A DNA stretch of 64,000 nucleotides. Source: Gelidibacter japonicus (GTDB taxonomy: Bacteria; Bacteroidota; Bacteroidia; Flavobacteriales; Flavobacteriaceae). The notes beneath the pieces were generated by a model. That model was not told the origin of the DNA. It saw only the letters and a list, made by a program, of their open reading frames with translations, and did no database searches. Where the stretch lies: positions 30,787 to 94,786 of the forward strand of contig NZ_BJKB01000018.1 of assembly GCF_010725055.1 (NCBI RefSeq), written 5' to 3'. Positions 34,147-44,293 of the stretch are shown piece by piece. Each line of letters opens with the position of its first letter. Position 1 is the stretch's first letter. Position numbers and translations under genes: made by a program.

Positions 34147-35145
34147 ATGACCGAAGGAAATTTTGTTGATTATATAAAAATGAACGTCCAATCCGGAAAC
34201 GGAGGCAAAGGTTCTATGCACTTGCACCGTGAAAAATACATCACCAAAGGGGGGCCTGATGGTGGTGATGGTGGTCGTGGTGGTCATGTCATTATAAGGG
34301 GCAACGAAAATCTATGGACCTTATTCCATTTAAAGTTTAAAAAGCATATTAGAGCCGAGCATGGAGGACACGGGAGTGCCTCAAGAAGTACTGGTGCTGA
34401 CGGTGCAGATGTTTATGTTGATGTGCCATTGGGAACGGTGGTCAAAGACGCTGAGACCAATGACGTCATTTTTGAAATTACCGAACACGGCGAAGAGAAA
34501 ATTATAGTCGAAGGCGGAAAGGGCGGATTGGGAAACTGGCATTTTCGCACCTCTACCAATCAGACGCCACGCTATGCCCAGCCTGGAATTCCGTTGCAGG
34601 AACGCGACATCCTTTTGGAGCTTAAAATTCTGGCCGATGTTGGTCTTGTAGGCTTTCCAAATGCCGGAAAATCAACTTTACTGTCGGTGATTACCTCGGC
34701 TAAACCAAAGATAGCCGATTATGAATTTACTACACTTAAACCCAATTTAGGTATTGTGGAGTATCGTGATTTTCAGACTTTTGTCATGGCGGATATTCCT
34801 GGAATTATCGAAGGTGCCGCGGAAGGTAGAGGCCTCGGACATTACTTTTTAAGACATATTGAACGTAATTCAATCCTCCTGTTTTTGATTCCTGCAGATG
34901 CTAAAGATATTCTTGAACAATATGAAATTTTATTGGATGAGTTGCGTCGCTACAATCCGGAAATGTTGGATAAAGAACGCTTGATTGCCATTTCAAAAAG
35001 CGATCTCCTTGATGCTGAGCTTGAAGCGGAACTCAAAATTGAACTCGATAAAACTTTACCAAAAGATTATATATTCATCTCCGCTGTAGCTCAAAAGGGC
35101 ATCACTGAATTGAAGGATAGACTTTGGAAAATGCTGCATACCTAA
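34147..35145 (+). CDS. obg: GTPase Obg/CgtA
   Basis: 332 residues from the ATG at 34147; a GTG two codons earlier is an alternative. The glycine-rich Obg fold (residues 1-158) includes [13 protein letters not shown] and [14 protein letters not shown]. The G domain follows: G1 [12 protein letters not shown]2/G3 [17 protein letters not shown], and G4 SKSD. It lacks the extended C-terminal OCT domain, usual in Bacteroidota. It takes part in large ribosomal subunit assembly and stress signalling. Follows hpt-adk by 132 bp. Confidence 0.95.
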   Translation: MTEGNFVDYIKMNVQSGNGGKGSMHLHREKYITKGGPDGGDGGRGGHVIIRGNENLWTLFHLKFKKHIRAEHGGHGSASRSTGADGADVYVDVPLGTVVKDAETNDVIFEITEHGEEKIIVEGGKGGLGNWHFRTSTNQTPRYAQPGIPLQERDILLELKILADVGLVGFPNAGKSTLLSVITSAKPKIADYEFTTLKPNLGIVEYRDFQTFVMADIPGIIEGAAEGRGLGHYFLRHIERNSILLFLIPADAKDILEQYEILLDELRRYNPEMLDKERLIAISKSDLLDAELEAELKIELDKTLPKDYIFISAVAQKGITELKDRLWKMLHT

Positions 35146-35383
35146 TTTTAGAATTAATCGTTTCCTCGTTCTGTTTCTTCGAAATTGTGGCGCTCGACCT
35201 CAGTTGTGTGATTTCGTTATTTTTTGACCATTAATTTCCAGTTGATAAAGTGGGGCTTCATGATTTTATGATTCTTTTCTACCTTTTTGCTTTCATTTTC
35301 AGCATACGAGTCTAAACACTTCTTAAATAAAACATTTAATACAATTTTAGTAATTCTTATGAAGTCTTGGATTTTTCCTTTCG

Positions 35384-35391
35384 TAACTTTG
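35384..35391 (+). promoter_or_regulatory. -7 box before the SDR gene
   Basis: TAACTTTG matches TAnnTTTG fully, 16 bp upstream of the ATG at 35408. A TTG lies only 14 bp upstream of the box, shorter than usual. Confidence 0.5.
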
Positions 35392-35407
35392 GGTAAAACG
35401 ATATAAA

Positions 35408-36133
35408 ATGAAAAATCTAAACCATAAAGTTGCCTTAATTACAGGCGGCAGTAAAGGAATTGGCTACGGCGTAGCCATGAGTTTGTTAAATGAGGGCGTA
35501 AGTGTAGCCATAACCAGTAGAGATGAAGCCAGCGCCAAAGAAGCGGCGGCGGAACTTTCAAGGAACTGTAAAACAACAGCGAAAGCGATAGGTATTGAAG
35601 CCGATGTTAGGAAATATGAAAGCCAACAAAATGCGGTAAAACAAGTGCTGTCAGAATTTGGACAATTGGACATTGTAGTGGCGAACGCAGGATTAGGGCA
35701 TTTTGCGCCCATTGAAGAGTTAACTCCGGAGCAATGGCAAGAAACGATAGATACTAATCTTACAGGGGTGTTTTACACAATTAAGTCGAGTGTGGATGCG
35801 CTCAAGAAATCAAATGGCTATTTTATTAGTATCTCAAGTTTGGCAGGTACCAATTTTTTTGCGGGTGGTTCAGCTTATAATGCCAGCAAATTTGGGGTTA
35901 CCGGGTTTACACAATCCGTGATGTTGGATTTGAGACAGCATAATGTCAAAGTGAGTACGATCATGCCAGGTTCGGTGTCAACATATTTTAATGGCAACCA
36001 GCCGGATCCAAGCGACGCCTGGAAAATCCAAAGTGAAGATATTGGTGAATTGGTTGTTGGTTTGTTAAAAATGAATGAGCGCACGTTGCCTAGTAAAATT
36101 GAGGTAAGACCAACCATGCCCCCAAGTAAATGA
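35408..36133 (+). CDS. SDR family oxidoreductase
   Basis: 241 residues. Classical SDR motifs: TGGSKGIGYG at the N-terminus, NAGLG near 96, catalytic YNASK near 157 (AYNASKFGVTG). FabG-like overall, but no fatty-acid genes are nearby, so the substrate is unknown. Its own promoter lies just upstream. Confidence 0.9.
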   Translation: MKNLNHKVALITGGSKGIGYGVAMSLLNEGVSVAITSRDEASAKEAAAELSRNCKTTAKAIGIEADVRKYESQQNAVKQVLSEFGQLDIVVANAGLGHFAPIEELTPEQWQETIDTNLTGVFYTIKSSVDALKKSNGYFISISSLAGTNFFAGGSAYNASKFGVTGFTQSVMLDLRQHNVKVSTIMPGSVSTYFNGNQPDPSDAWKIQSEDIGELVVGLLKMNERTLPSKIEVRPTMPPSK

Positions 36134-36242
36134 AGATAGATTGTTAAATGTTTAGCTAGAATGCCTCTTGCAATTTCCTGTCTTTTGACATTGAGAAATG
36201 TTAAAGAGGCATTATTTTTATTACCTTTAAAATAAAAAAACC

Positions 36243-36776
36243 ATGAAAAAATCACTCATCCTACTTGGGCTTTCCCTTATTGTTGTGTCTTGTGCTGCTG
36301 TGCGCGTTAATTATGATTATGAAAGAGCCACAGATTTCAATCTCTATAAATCCTATAACTATTATGGCGATATGAATATGGGGATGAGCGAATTGGATTC
36401 GAAAAGGCTTTTGGATGCCTTAGATGCGGGCTTGCAGGCGAAAGGCTTGAGTTTATCAGATTCTCCCGATTTTCTAATTAATATAAATAGCAGCAGCTAT
36501 CAAGAAGCGCAACGCAGTAATATGGGCGTTGGCGTTGGTGGTAGTGGCGGCAACGTTGGCGGCGGAATTTCCATAGGTATTCCCGTTGGGCAAGCAAAGA
36601 TAACTAGGGAGATTGTATTTGAATTTGTAGATGAAGATAGATCAGGACTGTTTTGGCAGGCCATTAGTGAAAGTTCTTATCAGCCAAATGCTAGACCAGA
36701 AGTGAAGGAATCTCAATTTAGAGCCATTGTTGAAAAGGTGTTGTCAGGATATCCACCTGCGCCTAAAAAGAAATAA
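36243..36776 (+). CDS. DUF4136 lipoprotein
   Basis: 177 residues with a lipoprotein signal ending VVSC (C17). The body fits DUF4136: VNYDYERATDFNLYKSYNYYG near the start, a glycine-rich loop GVGVGGSGGNVGGGISIGIP in the middle, and a C-terminal REIVFEFVDEDRSGLFWQ. Members are envelope lipoproteins of unknown function common in Bacteroidota. A near-consensus -7 box (TACCTTTA) lies about 20 bp upstream. Confidence 0.85.
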   Translation: MKKSLILLGLSLIVVSCAAVRVNYDYERATDFNLYKSYNYYGDMNMGMSELDSKRLLDALDAGLQAKGLSLSDSPDFLININSSSYQEAQRSNMGVGVGGSGGNVGGGISIGIPVGQAKITREIVFEFVDEDRSGLFWQAISESSYQPNARPEVKESQFRAIVEKVLSGYPPAPKKK

Positions 36777-36983
36777 TTGATAAGCAATTCTCTATATATA
36801 GTTGTTTCTATTCTCTTCTTTTTATGCTCAATTTTTAGAAATTCCCTATAAATTAAATTGACTCATTATCAATAGATTGTGATTTTCTGTAATTTGAAGT
36901 TATGCAGTTCATCGAAAATAATTGGTTATTCATCGATATTATTATACATTCGTTATGTACATGTCCCAACCAAATTTATTTTT

Positions 36984-37889
36984 ATGAAAGCTTTCAAACT
37001 TACAATATCGTTATTCTTAATGACCATTTTCTCTTTTGGTCAAATTTCTACTCAAGAAAAAAATGCCCTTATAGAACTTTGCAACTCTACCAATGGTGAG
37101 GCTTGGCTCAACCCTTGGGATATTGATTCTCCTGTGGATACATGGCACGGGGTGAACATTGTCGACAATAAGGTAGTTTCACTTAATTTGGATTTCAATA
37201 ATTTAGTGGGTGTATTGCCGATGGAAATTGGTGATTTAATTCACCTTGAGCACTTAAGCCTATTCAGAAATTCAATTTCGGGTCCTATCCCGGCAAGTAT
37301 CGGGAAATTAACAGCTCTGAAGGAAATCAACTTAGCTTTTAATAAACTTCATGGTACTATCCCAGAAGAGGTGACAACGCTGTCATCGTTGGAATCTCTG
37401 CAACTGTTCATGAACGAATTGTCAGGGCAGATTCCAAACAAGATCGGAAACTTATCAAAATTGAAGACCTTAGAATTATACAATAATAACTTAAGTGGAT
37501 CCATTCCGCAATCTGTGGAAAATCTTACAAACTTACAAACACTTGTAATCAGCAGTAATACCTTGACAGGAAAACTGCCTTCCAATTTGTCCCAGCTCAA
37601 AAATTTGAAATCATTAAGTGTTTTTGACAACCAACTATTGGGTACTATTCCAGAATCGATTGGTGAGTTATCCAATCTTGAAGAATTGGTGTTGTCGAAC
37701 AACGCTTTTTATGGCGATTTACCTTCACAAATGGTAAAATTGAGCAAGCTTAAGGTTCTTCTTATAGGAAACAATAGTTTTAAAGGAGAATTGGCGCAAT
37801 TGGAAAAACAGTTTCCTAATTTAATTGCGTTTGATTATCAAAATACAAAGCCTGGTGGGGTCCTTGCTACTTTAGACACAGAGGATTAG
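36984..37889 (+). CDS. Leucine-rich repeat exported protein
   Basis: 301 residues from the ATG at 36984, which begins a signal peptide (MKAFKLTISLFLMTIFSFGQ); the 35 codons before it are not signal-like and were left out. An N-terminal cap (WLNPWDIDSPVDTWHGV) precedes about eight LRRs of the plant-type pattern LxxLxxLxLxxNxLxGxIPxxIGxL. There is no obvious C-terminal sorting domain. Such repeats bind proteins or ligands; the target is unknown. Confidence 0.85.
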   Translation: MKAFKLTISLFLMTIFSFGQISTQEKNALIELCNSTNGEAWLNPWDIDSPVDTWHGVNIVDNKVVSLNLDFNNLVGVLPMEIGDLIHLEHLSLFRNSISGPIPASIGKLTALKEINLAFNKLHGTIPEEVTTLSSLESLQLFMNELSGQIPNKIGNLSKLKTLELYNNNLSGSIPQSVENLTNLQTLVISSNTLTGKLPSNLSQLKNLKSLSVFDNQLLGTIPESIGELSNLEELVLSNNAFYGDLPSQMVKLSKLKVLLIGNNSFKGELAQLEKQFPNLIAFDYQNTKPGGVLATLDTED

Positions 37890-37911
37890 CATTAGCATCA
37901 CAATATGACAG

Positions 37912-37942
37912 ACTCCCAACATTTATTTGTTGGGAGTTTTTT
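37912..37942 (+). terminator. Terminator after the LRR gene
   Basis: Arms ACTCCCAAC (37912-37920) and GTTGGGAGT (37929-37937), 9 bp perfect, followed by a T-run. Confidence 0.85.
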
Positions 37943-37977
37943 ATGAAATAAAGTTTTTATAATCAGAAAAAAGCTAT

Positions 37978-37985
37978 TATATTTG
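37978..37985 (+). promoter_or_regulatory. -7 box of the initiator tRNA
   Basis: TATATTTG matches TAnnTTTG fully, 71 bp upstream of the tRNA 5' end. TTT rather than TTG lies at the -33 distance. Confidence 0.5.
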
Positions 37986-38056
37986 CAGTCCTAAAATGAG
38001 GCAGTCGGTATTATGAACCGAGAGTTAAAAGCTAAGAGAATCATTTTAATTTATAT

Positions 38057-38130
<74 letters not shown>

Positions 38131-38142
38131 TAACAAAGACAA

Positions 38143-38170
38143 GCCTTTCAAGAAATTGAGAGGCTTTTTT
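38143..38170 (+). terminator. Terminator after tRNA-Met
   Basis: Arms AGCCTTTC and GAGAGGCT (one wobble) are followed by a run of T. Confidence 0.75.
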
Positions 38171-38348
38171 TATGGCCATGGGTACAGAATAACGGAACAA
38201 GGATCAAGTCAAAAAGTCGTGAGATTTTGAGATTAAGCATAAAGTGTAGATAATCGATTTAGGAAGAACCCTTCGTTCTTTGCATCTTTGAATTGTGGAA
38301 TTATGCTTAAAAAAAGTACTCATTAAGAAGAAAGAAAACGGAACAAAA

Positions 38349-38999
38349 ATGTCAAAGAAACCCTGGCCTACTAAAGAAGCGATGGAACAAATTTATGCCA
38401 TGAAGCTATGGGGCAGTGGCAATTCTGAATTCTATTCAGGAATTGGGTCGCATCATCCAGAAATAATAATACCGTATATAGATGTTTTGGTGTCATTTCT
38501 GACGTCTTTTGAAAATCCTCTTGTCGTATGTGATTTGGGCTGTGGCGACTTTAATGTGGGCAAGGAATTGGTGAAGTTCACTAAAAAGTATGTGGCGATA
38601 GATATCGTAGCAGATATTATTGCGTATAACAAAGAAAAATTTAAAGAAGAAAATTTAGAATTCCATTGTTTGAATATTGCAGTGGATGATTTGCCTTCTG
38701 GAGATTGCGCTATATTAAGACAAGTACTCCAGCATTTATCTAATGTAGAAATACAACGAATAGTCGAAAAATTGGCCGATTTTAAATATGTCATTTTAAC
38801 CGAGCATTTACCGGAAGCAGACTTTGTCCCCAATAAAGATATTATTTCAGGACAGGGAATTAGACTGAAAAAGGCTAGTGGCTTAGATCTATTGGCTCCA
38901 CCGTTTAATTTTAAGATTAAAGATGAAAAACAATTAGTGTCTGTTCCTCTAAATGAGGGTAAAGGGATTATTGTGACTACGCTTTATACTATTTTTTGA
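38349..38999 (+). CDS. Class I SAM-dependent methyltransferase
   Basis: 216 residues from the ATG at 38349 (MSKKPWPTKEAM). Eighteen upstream codons in frame look like leader and were left out. Motif I is VCDLGCGDFNVGKELV, the post-motif acidic residue is in VAIDIV, and DCAILRQVLQHLSN carries motif IV features. The substrate is unknown. It is transcribed alone after the tRNA. Confidence 0.8.
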   Translation: MSKKPWPTKEAMEQIYAMKLWGSGNSEFYSGIGSHHPEIIIPYIDVLVSFLTSFENPLVVCDLGCGDFNVGKELVKFTKKYVAIDIVADIIAYNKEKFKEENLEFHCLNIAVDDLPSGDCAILRQVLQHLSNVEIQRIVEKLADFKYVILTEHLPEADFVPNKDIISGQGIRLKKASGLDLLAPPFNFKIKDEKQLVSVPLNEGKGIIVTTLYTIF

Positions 39000-39303
39000 C
39001 TTCAGGAATGTTGAGCTTTTGGAGGCTGTTTATATGCTGATTTGTGCCATTCTTTTCTAATTCTCTAGAGGTCATTTTGATACACAAGTGCCTCATTTGG
39101 TTTTTTATGTAGAAACACCAATTGTAATACTGAGCTTAAGCTGACAACGGTACCATCTTATTTCCAAACACAATAAACTGACTCGATTTTCTCCTAATTA
39201 AACAAGTGTAAACTTCAGTCTTAGAGTTGAGATGACAATAGTCATATTATTTTCTTTAGTGAAACTTTACCTTTATCCCACTTCTAAAATTAACATTATT
39301 CTT
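39000..39303. other. Gene-free stretch before fhs
   Basis: I see no reading frame or RNA motif here. A near-consensus -7 box TACCTTTA (39268-39275) lies 28 bp before the fhs ATG and supports that start codon over the in-frame one 24 codons upstream. Confidence 0.6.
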
Positions 39304-40971
39304 ATGACAGAAATACAGATTGCACAAAGCGTTACCCCTAAACATATCAGAGAAATAGCAGCAAAAATGGATATTGCTGAAGAGAAATTGGAATACTACG
39401 GAAACGACAAAGCCAAAATTCCTTTGGATTTAATTGATGAAGACAAGGTGAAATCCAACCATCTTATTTTAGTAACTGCAATTACGCCTACACCTCCTGG
39501 TGAAGGTAAAACCACCACTTCCATAGGATTGGTTGATGCGCTCAATATTTTAAAAAAGAAAGCTGTTGCGGTGATTCGAGAGCCGAGTTTGGGTCCTGTA
39601 TTTGGTATCAAAGGAGGTGCTGCTGGTGGGGGTTGGAGCCAGGTTATTCCTATGGTAGATATCAACCTGCATTTTACGGGAGATTTTCACGCTATTGAAA
39701 AGGCAAACAATCTTCTTTCTGCTCTAATAGAAAATAACATTCAAAGCAAATCGAGAAGCTTGGGAATTGATCATAGAACTGTAACCTGGAAGCGGTGTAT
39801 GGATATGAATGACCGCGGGTTGAGAACTATTGTGGTGGCACTTGGCGGAAAAGCAGGCGGTGTTCCAAGAGAAACAGGCTTTAATATTACTGCAGCATCT
39901 GAGATTATGGCCATTCTCTGTTTAGCAACAGACTTGGAAGATCTTAAAGAAAGATGTGGAAATATTTATGTGGGAGACACTTGGGAGGGCAAGCCTGTTT
40001 TCGCTAAAGACTTGAATGCAGAAGGTGCTATGGCGGTGCTGTTAAAAGATGCCATAAAACCTAATTTGGTCCAAACATTAGAAGGGTCTCCGGCAATTAT
40101 TCACGGCGGACCGTTTGCCAATATTGCTCAAGGCACCAATTCGATTGTCGCGACAAAGATGGGGATGTCCTTAAGTGATTATACCATCACCGAAGCGGGA
40201 TTTGGATCTGATTTAGGCGCGGAAAAATTTATGAATATTAAGTGTCGCGCCGCTGGTATTTCTCCCAAAACCATTGTTTTGGTGGCTACCATTAGGGCCT
40301 TAAAATACCACGGTGGAAAGTCCTTAAAAGAAATTACACAAGAAGATGTAGAAGCGCTCGTGAAAGGGCTTCCCAATTTGGATGGGCATATCGCCAGTCT
40401 GAAAGGTTTTGGGATTCCTATCGTTGTTTCCATAAACGCTTTTAAATCGGATACAGAAGCGGAGATGCAAATAGTAAAGGAACATTGTGAAAAATTGGGA
40501 GTTCCGGTGGCCTTGAGTTATGGTTGGGAGAAAGGTGGTAAAGGATGTTTAGATTTGGCAGAAAAGGTAATTAAAGCCGCGAATTCTTGTACTGATCAAT
40601 TTCAACCTACCTACAATCTTGATGACAGTATACACGCCAAAATGGAAAAGATTTGTCAAACTGTTTACGGTGGCAAGAAGGTTGTTTTAAGTGATATGGC
40701 AAAATCGCAATTACGTAGATTTGAGGCCATGGGATTTGGAAATTTACCTGTCTGTATGGCTAAAACGGAAAAAAGCTTTAGTGATGATCAGAAGCGATTA
40801 GGACGTCCTATGCACTTTGATATTCATGTAAGGGAGTTTGAAATTGCCACAGGAGCCGGATTTGTTATTCCAATTGCGGGAAATATGTTGCGTATGCCCG
40901 GATTACCAACAAGGCCTGCGGCTGAGAAGATTACCATTGATAAGAATGGAACTATTGAAGGTCTTTTCTAA
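39304..40971 (+). CDS. fhs: Formate-tetrahydrofolate ligase
   Basis: 555 residues from the ATG at 39304 (MTEIQIAQSV). The nucleotide loop is TPTPPGEGKTTTSIGL near residue 60, and the diagnostic blocks EPSLGPVFGIKGGAAGGG, NLHFTGDFHAI and DHRTVTWKR CMDMNDR are present. It joins formate to tetrahydrofolate with ATP to give 10-formyl-THF for purine and formyl-Met synthesis. The initiator tRNA lies 1.2 kb upstream. Confidence 0.96.
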   Translation: MTEIQIAQSVTPKHIREIAAKMDIAEEKLEYYGNDKAKIPLDLIDEDKVKSNHLILVTAITPTPPGEGKTTTSIGLVDALNILKKKAVAVIREPSLGPVFGIKGGAAGGGWSQVIPMVDINLHFTGDFHAIEKANNLLSALIENNIQSKSRSLGIDHRTVTWKRCMDMNDRGLRTIVVALGGKAGGVPRETGFNITAASEIMAILCLATDLEDLKERCGNIYVGDTWEGKPVFAKDLNAEGAMAVLLKDAIKPNLVQTLEGSPAIIHGGPFANIAQGTNSIVATKMGMSLSDYTITEAGFGSDLGAEKFMNIKCRAAGISPKTIVLVATIRALKYHGGKSLKEITQEDVEALVKGLPNLDGHIASLKGFGIPIVVSINAFKSDTEAEMQIVKEHCEKLGVPVALSYGWEKGGKGCLDLAEKVIKAANSCTDQFQPTYNLDDSIHAKMEKICQTVYGGKKVVLSDMAKSQLRRFEAMGFGNLPVCMAKTEKSFSDDQKRLGRPMHFDIHVREFEIATGAGFVIPIAGNMLRMPGLPTRPAAEKITIDKNGTIEGLF

Positions 40972-41434
40972 ACTTTGCAATTAGCTGATAGTGTGGATCT
41001 TGTTACAATTTCAATAATGGATTTGAAGCCTAGAATATAACTATTGATAGGTACTGACTTGGTACTACTGTCTCCATAAAAGAAGCTTTGGGAGATTCAT
41101 TCTAATAGGCATTGTAAGATCAGGGCCTTTTACCTAATATAAGCCGAACCTGGCTTAAACATGGTTGTATCTAATGTTTTCTCTTTTCCGTTTTTCCCTT
41201 TCTACTGAGTGTTTTTTTGACATATTCATTTTCAAGTTGTAAAGGGAGCACCTGTTTGTGGATGATTCTATTCTTTTATTTTCGAAGGGAATTATTTTCA
41301 GAAATTCTCTAATAACTAAGATTACTTGCGCTTTTTGACCTATAGTTGGATATCCTGAAAAATAGGTTTCTTAATTACTAAAGTTTGTATTAGATTCGCG
41401 GTTTGTCAAATTTTTTTAACTTTAATTTTAAGAG
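40972..41434. other. Gene-free stretch between fhs and the CotH-family gene
   Basis: 463 bp with no convincing frame, RNA or terminator. A -7-like word TAACTTTA (one mismatch) lies about 15 bp before the CotH start. Otherwise I see nothing in it. Confidence 0.6.
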
Positions 41435-43198
41435 ATGCGTAAGAGTATTTTTAGTCTGTTTTTAGTTTTTTCTGTTTTCACTTCTTGTGTTAAGGATGAT
41501 ATTAAAAATCACGAAAAAGAGTTGTTGAGTTTCATTTTTGAGAGTGCGAACAATTCAGATTATTTACAAGAAGATATTGTGGGAGAGGTTGATGGATCTG
41601 TCATTCGTGTATTTCTTCCTCAAAATATAGATTTGACCAGACTTGTGGCAAGCTTTGATTTTCTGGGTGAGGGCGTTTATCTTAATGGAGTTGAACAATT
41701 ATCAGGACTAACTGAAAATGATTTTAGCCAAGAGCACTATTATGAGATAGTAGCTGAAAATGGAAGCGTGGTAGCTTATCGACTTGTTATAGAATACCTG
41801 CAATTCACCTCCTTTTCTTTTAAAAAGGAAGAGAACGAAGGATTGTTTAAAGATTATGAGCTGTCGTTTTCAGAAGATACACTTCATATTAAAATGAAGG
41901 GGACCAATAAAAATCTTGTCGCTTCATTTAAGACCAACGCCACAGACGTTCAAGTCAATAACACAACACAAATAAGTTCGATTACTAAGAATGATTTTTC
42001 TCAGCCAGTAACTTACTCTTTGATTTATGAAAACGGCTTTACACAGGACTATGTAATTGTCGTGGAGTGGCAAAGGGATATTCCACAGTTTTATATTGAT
42101 ACGGAAGGAGGAAGGCCGATAATATCCAAAGACATTTATATACCGGCTAGGCTGACCATTGATGGTGTTGAGGTTTATGAAGATTTTGAGGCCACTACCG
42201 AAATTAGGGGAAGAGGGAATAGTACTTGGCATCGACCTAAAAAACCTTATCGTATAAAATTAAATAAAAAGGCTTCTATCCTTGGATTGAAGGAAGCTAA
42301 AAATTGGGTGCTTTTGGCTAATCATTACGATGAAACATTAATGCTTAATGCAGTGGCCATGAAAATTGGAAGACTACTTGAGGTCAAATATGCAAATCAT
42401 ATGATTCCTGTGGAATTAACGCTTAATGGCGAGTATCTGGGCAATTATATGCTTACTGAACAGATTGAAGTGGATGAAAATAGAGTAAATGTTAAAACGG
42501 ATGGACAGTTATTGGAAATGGATACTTATTTCGATGAGGATTGGAAATTTAAGTCTGCTGCTTACAATTTACCCGTACAAATAAAATATCCAAAATTAAA
42601 AAAGTATGATACAGCAGATGCAGAGGAGGAGTTTAATCAAATTAAGTTTGAGTTTGAAGAATTCGAAAATAGAGTGTTTTCCGATAGTTTTCCCAACTCT
42701 GGCTATCTTGATCTATTTGATCAAGAGGCACTGGTTGATTACTTGATTGTTTATTTGCTTACTGCGAACATTGAAATTAATCATCCAAAAAGCACCTTTT
42801 TATTTAAAGAAAAAGGAGGTAAATATACCATGGGTCCGATTTGGGATTTTGATTGGGCTTTTTCTTTTGATGGCGATAGAAAACATTTTATTTCTCCAAA
42901 TACCCCATTGTTCTGGAACAACAGTGATAGTATAGGAACCATCTTTTTCCTAAGATTATTAACCGACCCGTCTACAAAACAGTTGTTGATGGAAAAGTGG
43001 ACTGACTTTAAATCAATGCATCTTAATGAACTCATAGTCTATATTGATGAGTATGCTGAACTAATAAAAAAATCGCAAGCCAGAGATCTCGAAAAGTGGA
43101 ATGTTGGAAGTCTGGACTTCGGGAAAGATGTTGTGGAACTAAAAACTTGGGTTAGTAGTAGGGCTAACTTCTTGGATGGATATATCGCAGGACTTTAA
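41435..43198 (+). CDS. CotH-family lipoprotein (CotH kinase domain)
   Basis: 587 residues with a lipoprotein signal (lipobox ending FTSC, C17). Residues 20-215 contain two divergent DUF5018-like repeats with FDFLGEGVYLNGVEQLSG and FKTNATDVQVNNTTQISS. The CotH domain follows from about 220, with EIRGRGNSTWHRPKKPYRIKL, EQIEVDENRV and GPIWDFDWAF. CotH proteins in spores are protein kinases; in Bacteroidota the domain occurs in surface lipoproteins of unknown role. Whether this one phosphorylates anything is not shown by sequence. Confidence 0.85.
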   Translation: MRKSIFSLFLVFSVFTSCVKDDIKNHEKELLSFIFESANNSDYLQEDIVGEVDGSVIRVFLPQNIDLTRLVASFDFLGEGVYLNGVEQLSGLTENDFSQEHYYEIVAENGSVVAYRLVIEYLQFTSFSFKKEENEGLFKDYELSFSEDTLHIKMKGTNKNLVASFKTNATDVQVNNTTQISSITKNDFSQPVTYSLIYENGFTQDYVIVVEWQRDIPQFYIDTEGGRPIISKDIYIPARLTIDGVEVYEDFEATTEIRGRGNSTWHRPKKPYRIKLNKKASILGLKEAKNWVLLANHYDETLMLNAVAMKIGRLLEVKYANHMIPVELTLNGEYLGNYMLTEQIEVDENRVNVKTDGQLLEMDTYFDEDWKFKSAAYNLPVQIKYPKLKKYDTADAEEEFNQIKFEFEEFENRVFSDSFPNSGYLDLFDQEALVDYLIVYLLTANIEINHPKSTFLFKEKGGKYTMGPIWDFDWAFSFDGDRKHFISPNTPLFWNNSDSIGTIFFLRLLTDPSTKQLLMEKWTDFKSMHLNELIVYIDEYAELIKKSQARDLEKWNVGSLDFGKDVVELKTWVSSRANFLDGYIAGL

Positions 43199-43395
43199 AA
43201 AAAATGGATTGGAAGCCCAACTCAGCATAAAAAAAGGTTATTGCCACTCGTCTTATTTACTTTTCTTAAGTGTTTCTTGTAAATGAAGGGACTTTAGGAT
43301 TCAAAAAGATGAAATTTGGAATAACCATTTGAACGTTTCTAAATATATAGCGTCAATATAACCCTAATAATTATCAATTTCTTGTTTATAATTTT

Positions 43396-44220
43396 CTACA
43401 ACTCCAACAATTCAATATTTCTAAATTCGGTTGGATGACTTTCGCTTTGCAAAGAAATATAACCTCCCTTTATGGTTTCACCTATTTTGTCTTTGTACGC
43501 TGCACTGTATTCATCCATATCGGCACCGCCGTATTGTGGTTTCGAATATCTCAGCACTTCTTTGCCATTTACCTTATGGATGATTAAAGAATCGCTGTGA
43601 ACTTCAACTTCTAAACTCACCCATGGGTCTCCATAATAAGTGTCAGAATTTGAATTGGTACAATGTTCGGTAATCAGCTCGCCATCCATGACCACATTGG
43701 TACCAGGGGTGCAAAGATTTCCTGTTGGTCGGCTTACACCTTCGGTAATACCACCTAACATCTGTACTTCCATGCTCAATGGGAAATTTTGGTCTTTGGC
43801 CATGTGTTTAGGATCTTCACAATGAATCATTACCCCACTGTTTCTGGTCGCCCAACCCGCGCCATCTTCAATTTGTTCTCCGGTAAATCGGTATTGCATT
43901 CTCAATATATAATTGGAAAATGGCGTTTTATAAAAAAGATGCCCAAAAGCATCATTGAACTTACCGTCATAACCATCATAGGACACTTTAATCACACCAT
44001 CCTCTACACGAAAAGTGTTGTGTACATTGTCGCCAAAGTCGTAACCTTTGATTTTTGGAGACCATCCGTCTAAATCTTTTCCGTTAAATAAAGAGATCCA
44101 ATTTTCAGTCATTTCTTCTTCAACCTCTACCTCCTTGCTTTCAGATTCTGGTTTTGATTTGCAGCCTACGATGAGTAAAGCAATTAGAGCTATTGACATT
44201 GGGTTGATTATTTTGTGCAT
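43396..44220 (-). CDS. DUF1080 lipoprotein (3-keto-disaccharide hydrolase family), copy 1
   Basis: 274 residues with a lipoprotein signal ending IVGC. The DUF1080 (PF06439) domain fills the rest: WISLFNGKDLDGWSPKIKGY, NYILRMQYRFTGEQ, ATRNSGVMIHCEDPK and a closing YISLQSESHPTEFRNIEL. The family is named for cleavage of 3-keto-glycosides. It lies 73 bp downstream of the GMC oxidoreductase small-subunit gene in the same direction. That enzyme pair could create the keto-sugar it acts on. Confidence 0.9.
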   Translation of the reverse strand: MHKIINPMSIALIALLIVGCKSKPESESKEVEVEEEMTENWISLFNGKDLDGWSPKIKGYDFGDNVHNTFRVEDGVIKVSYDGYDGKFNDAFGHLFYKTPFSNYILRMQYRFTGEQIEDGAGWATRNSGVMIHCEDPKHMAKDQNFPLSMEVQMLGGITEGVSRPTGNLCTPGTNVVMDGELITEHCTNSNSDTYYGDPWVSLEVEVHSDSLIIHKVNGKEVLRYSKPQYGGADMDEYSAAYKDKIGETIKGGYISLQSESHPTEFRNIELLEL

Positions 44221-44293
44221 CCTGATATGTTTAAAGTGTTTTTTATTGAATTTTATCTTTATGGAAGTTTTTTCGATAAAACAGGGTCAATAT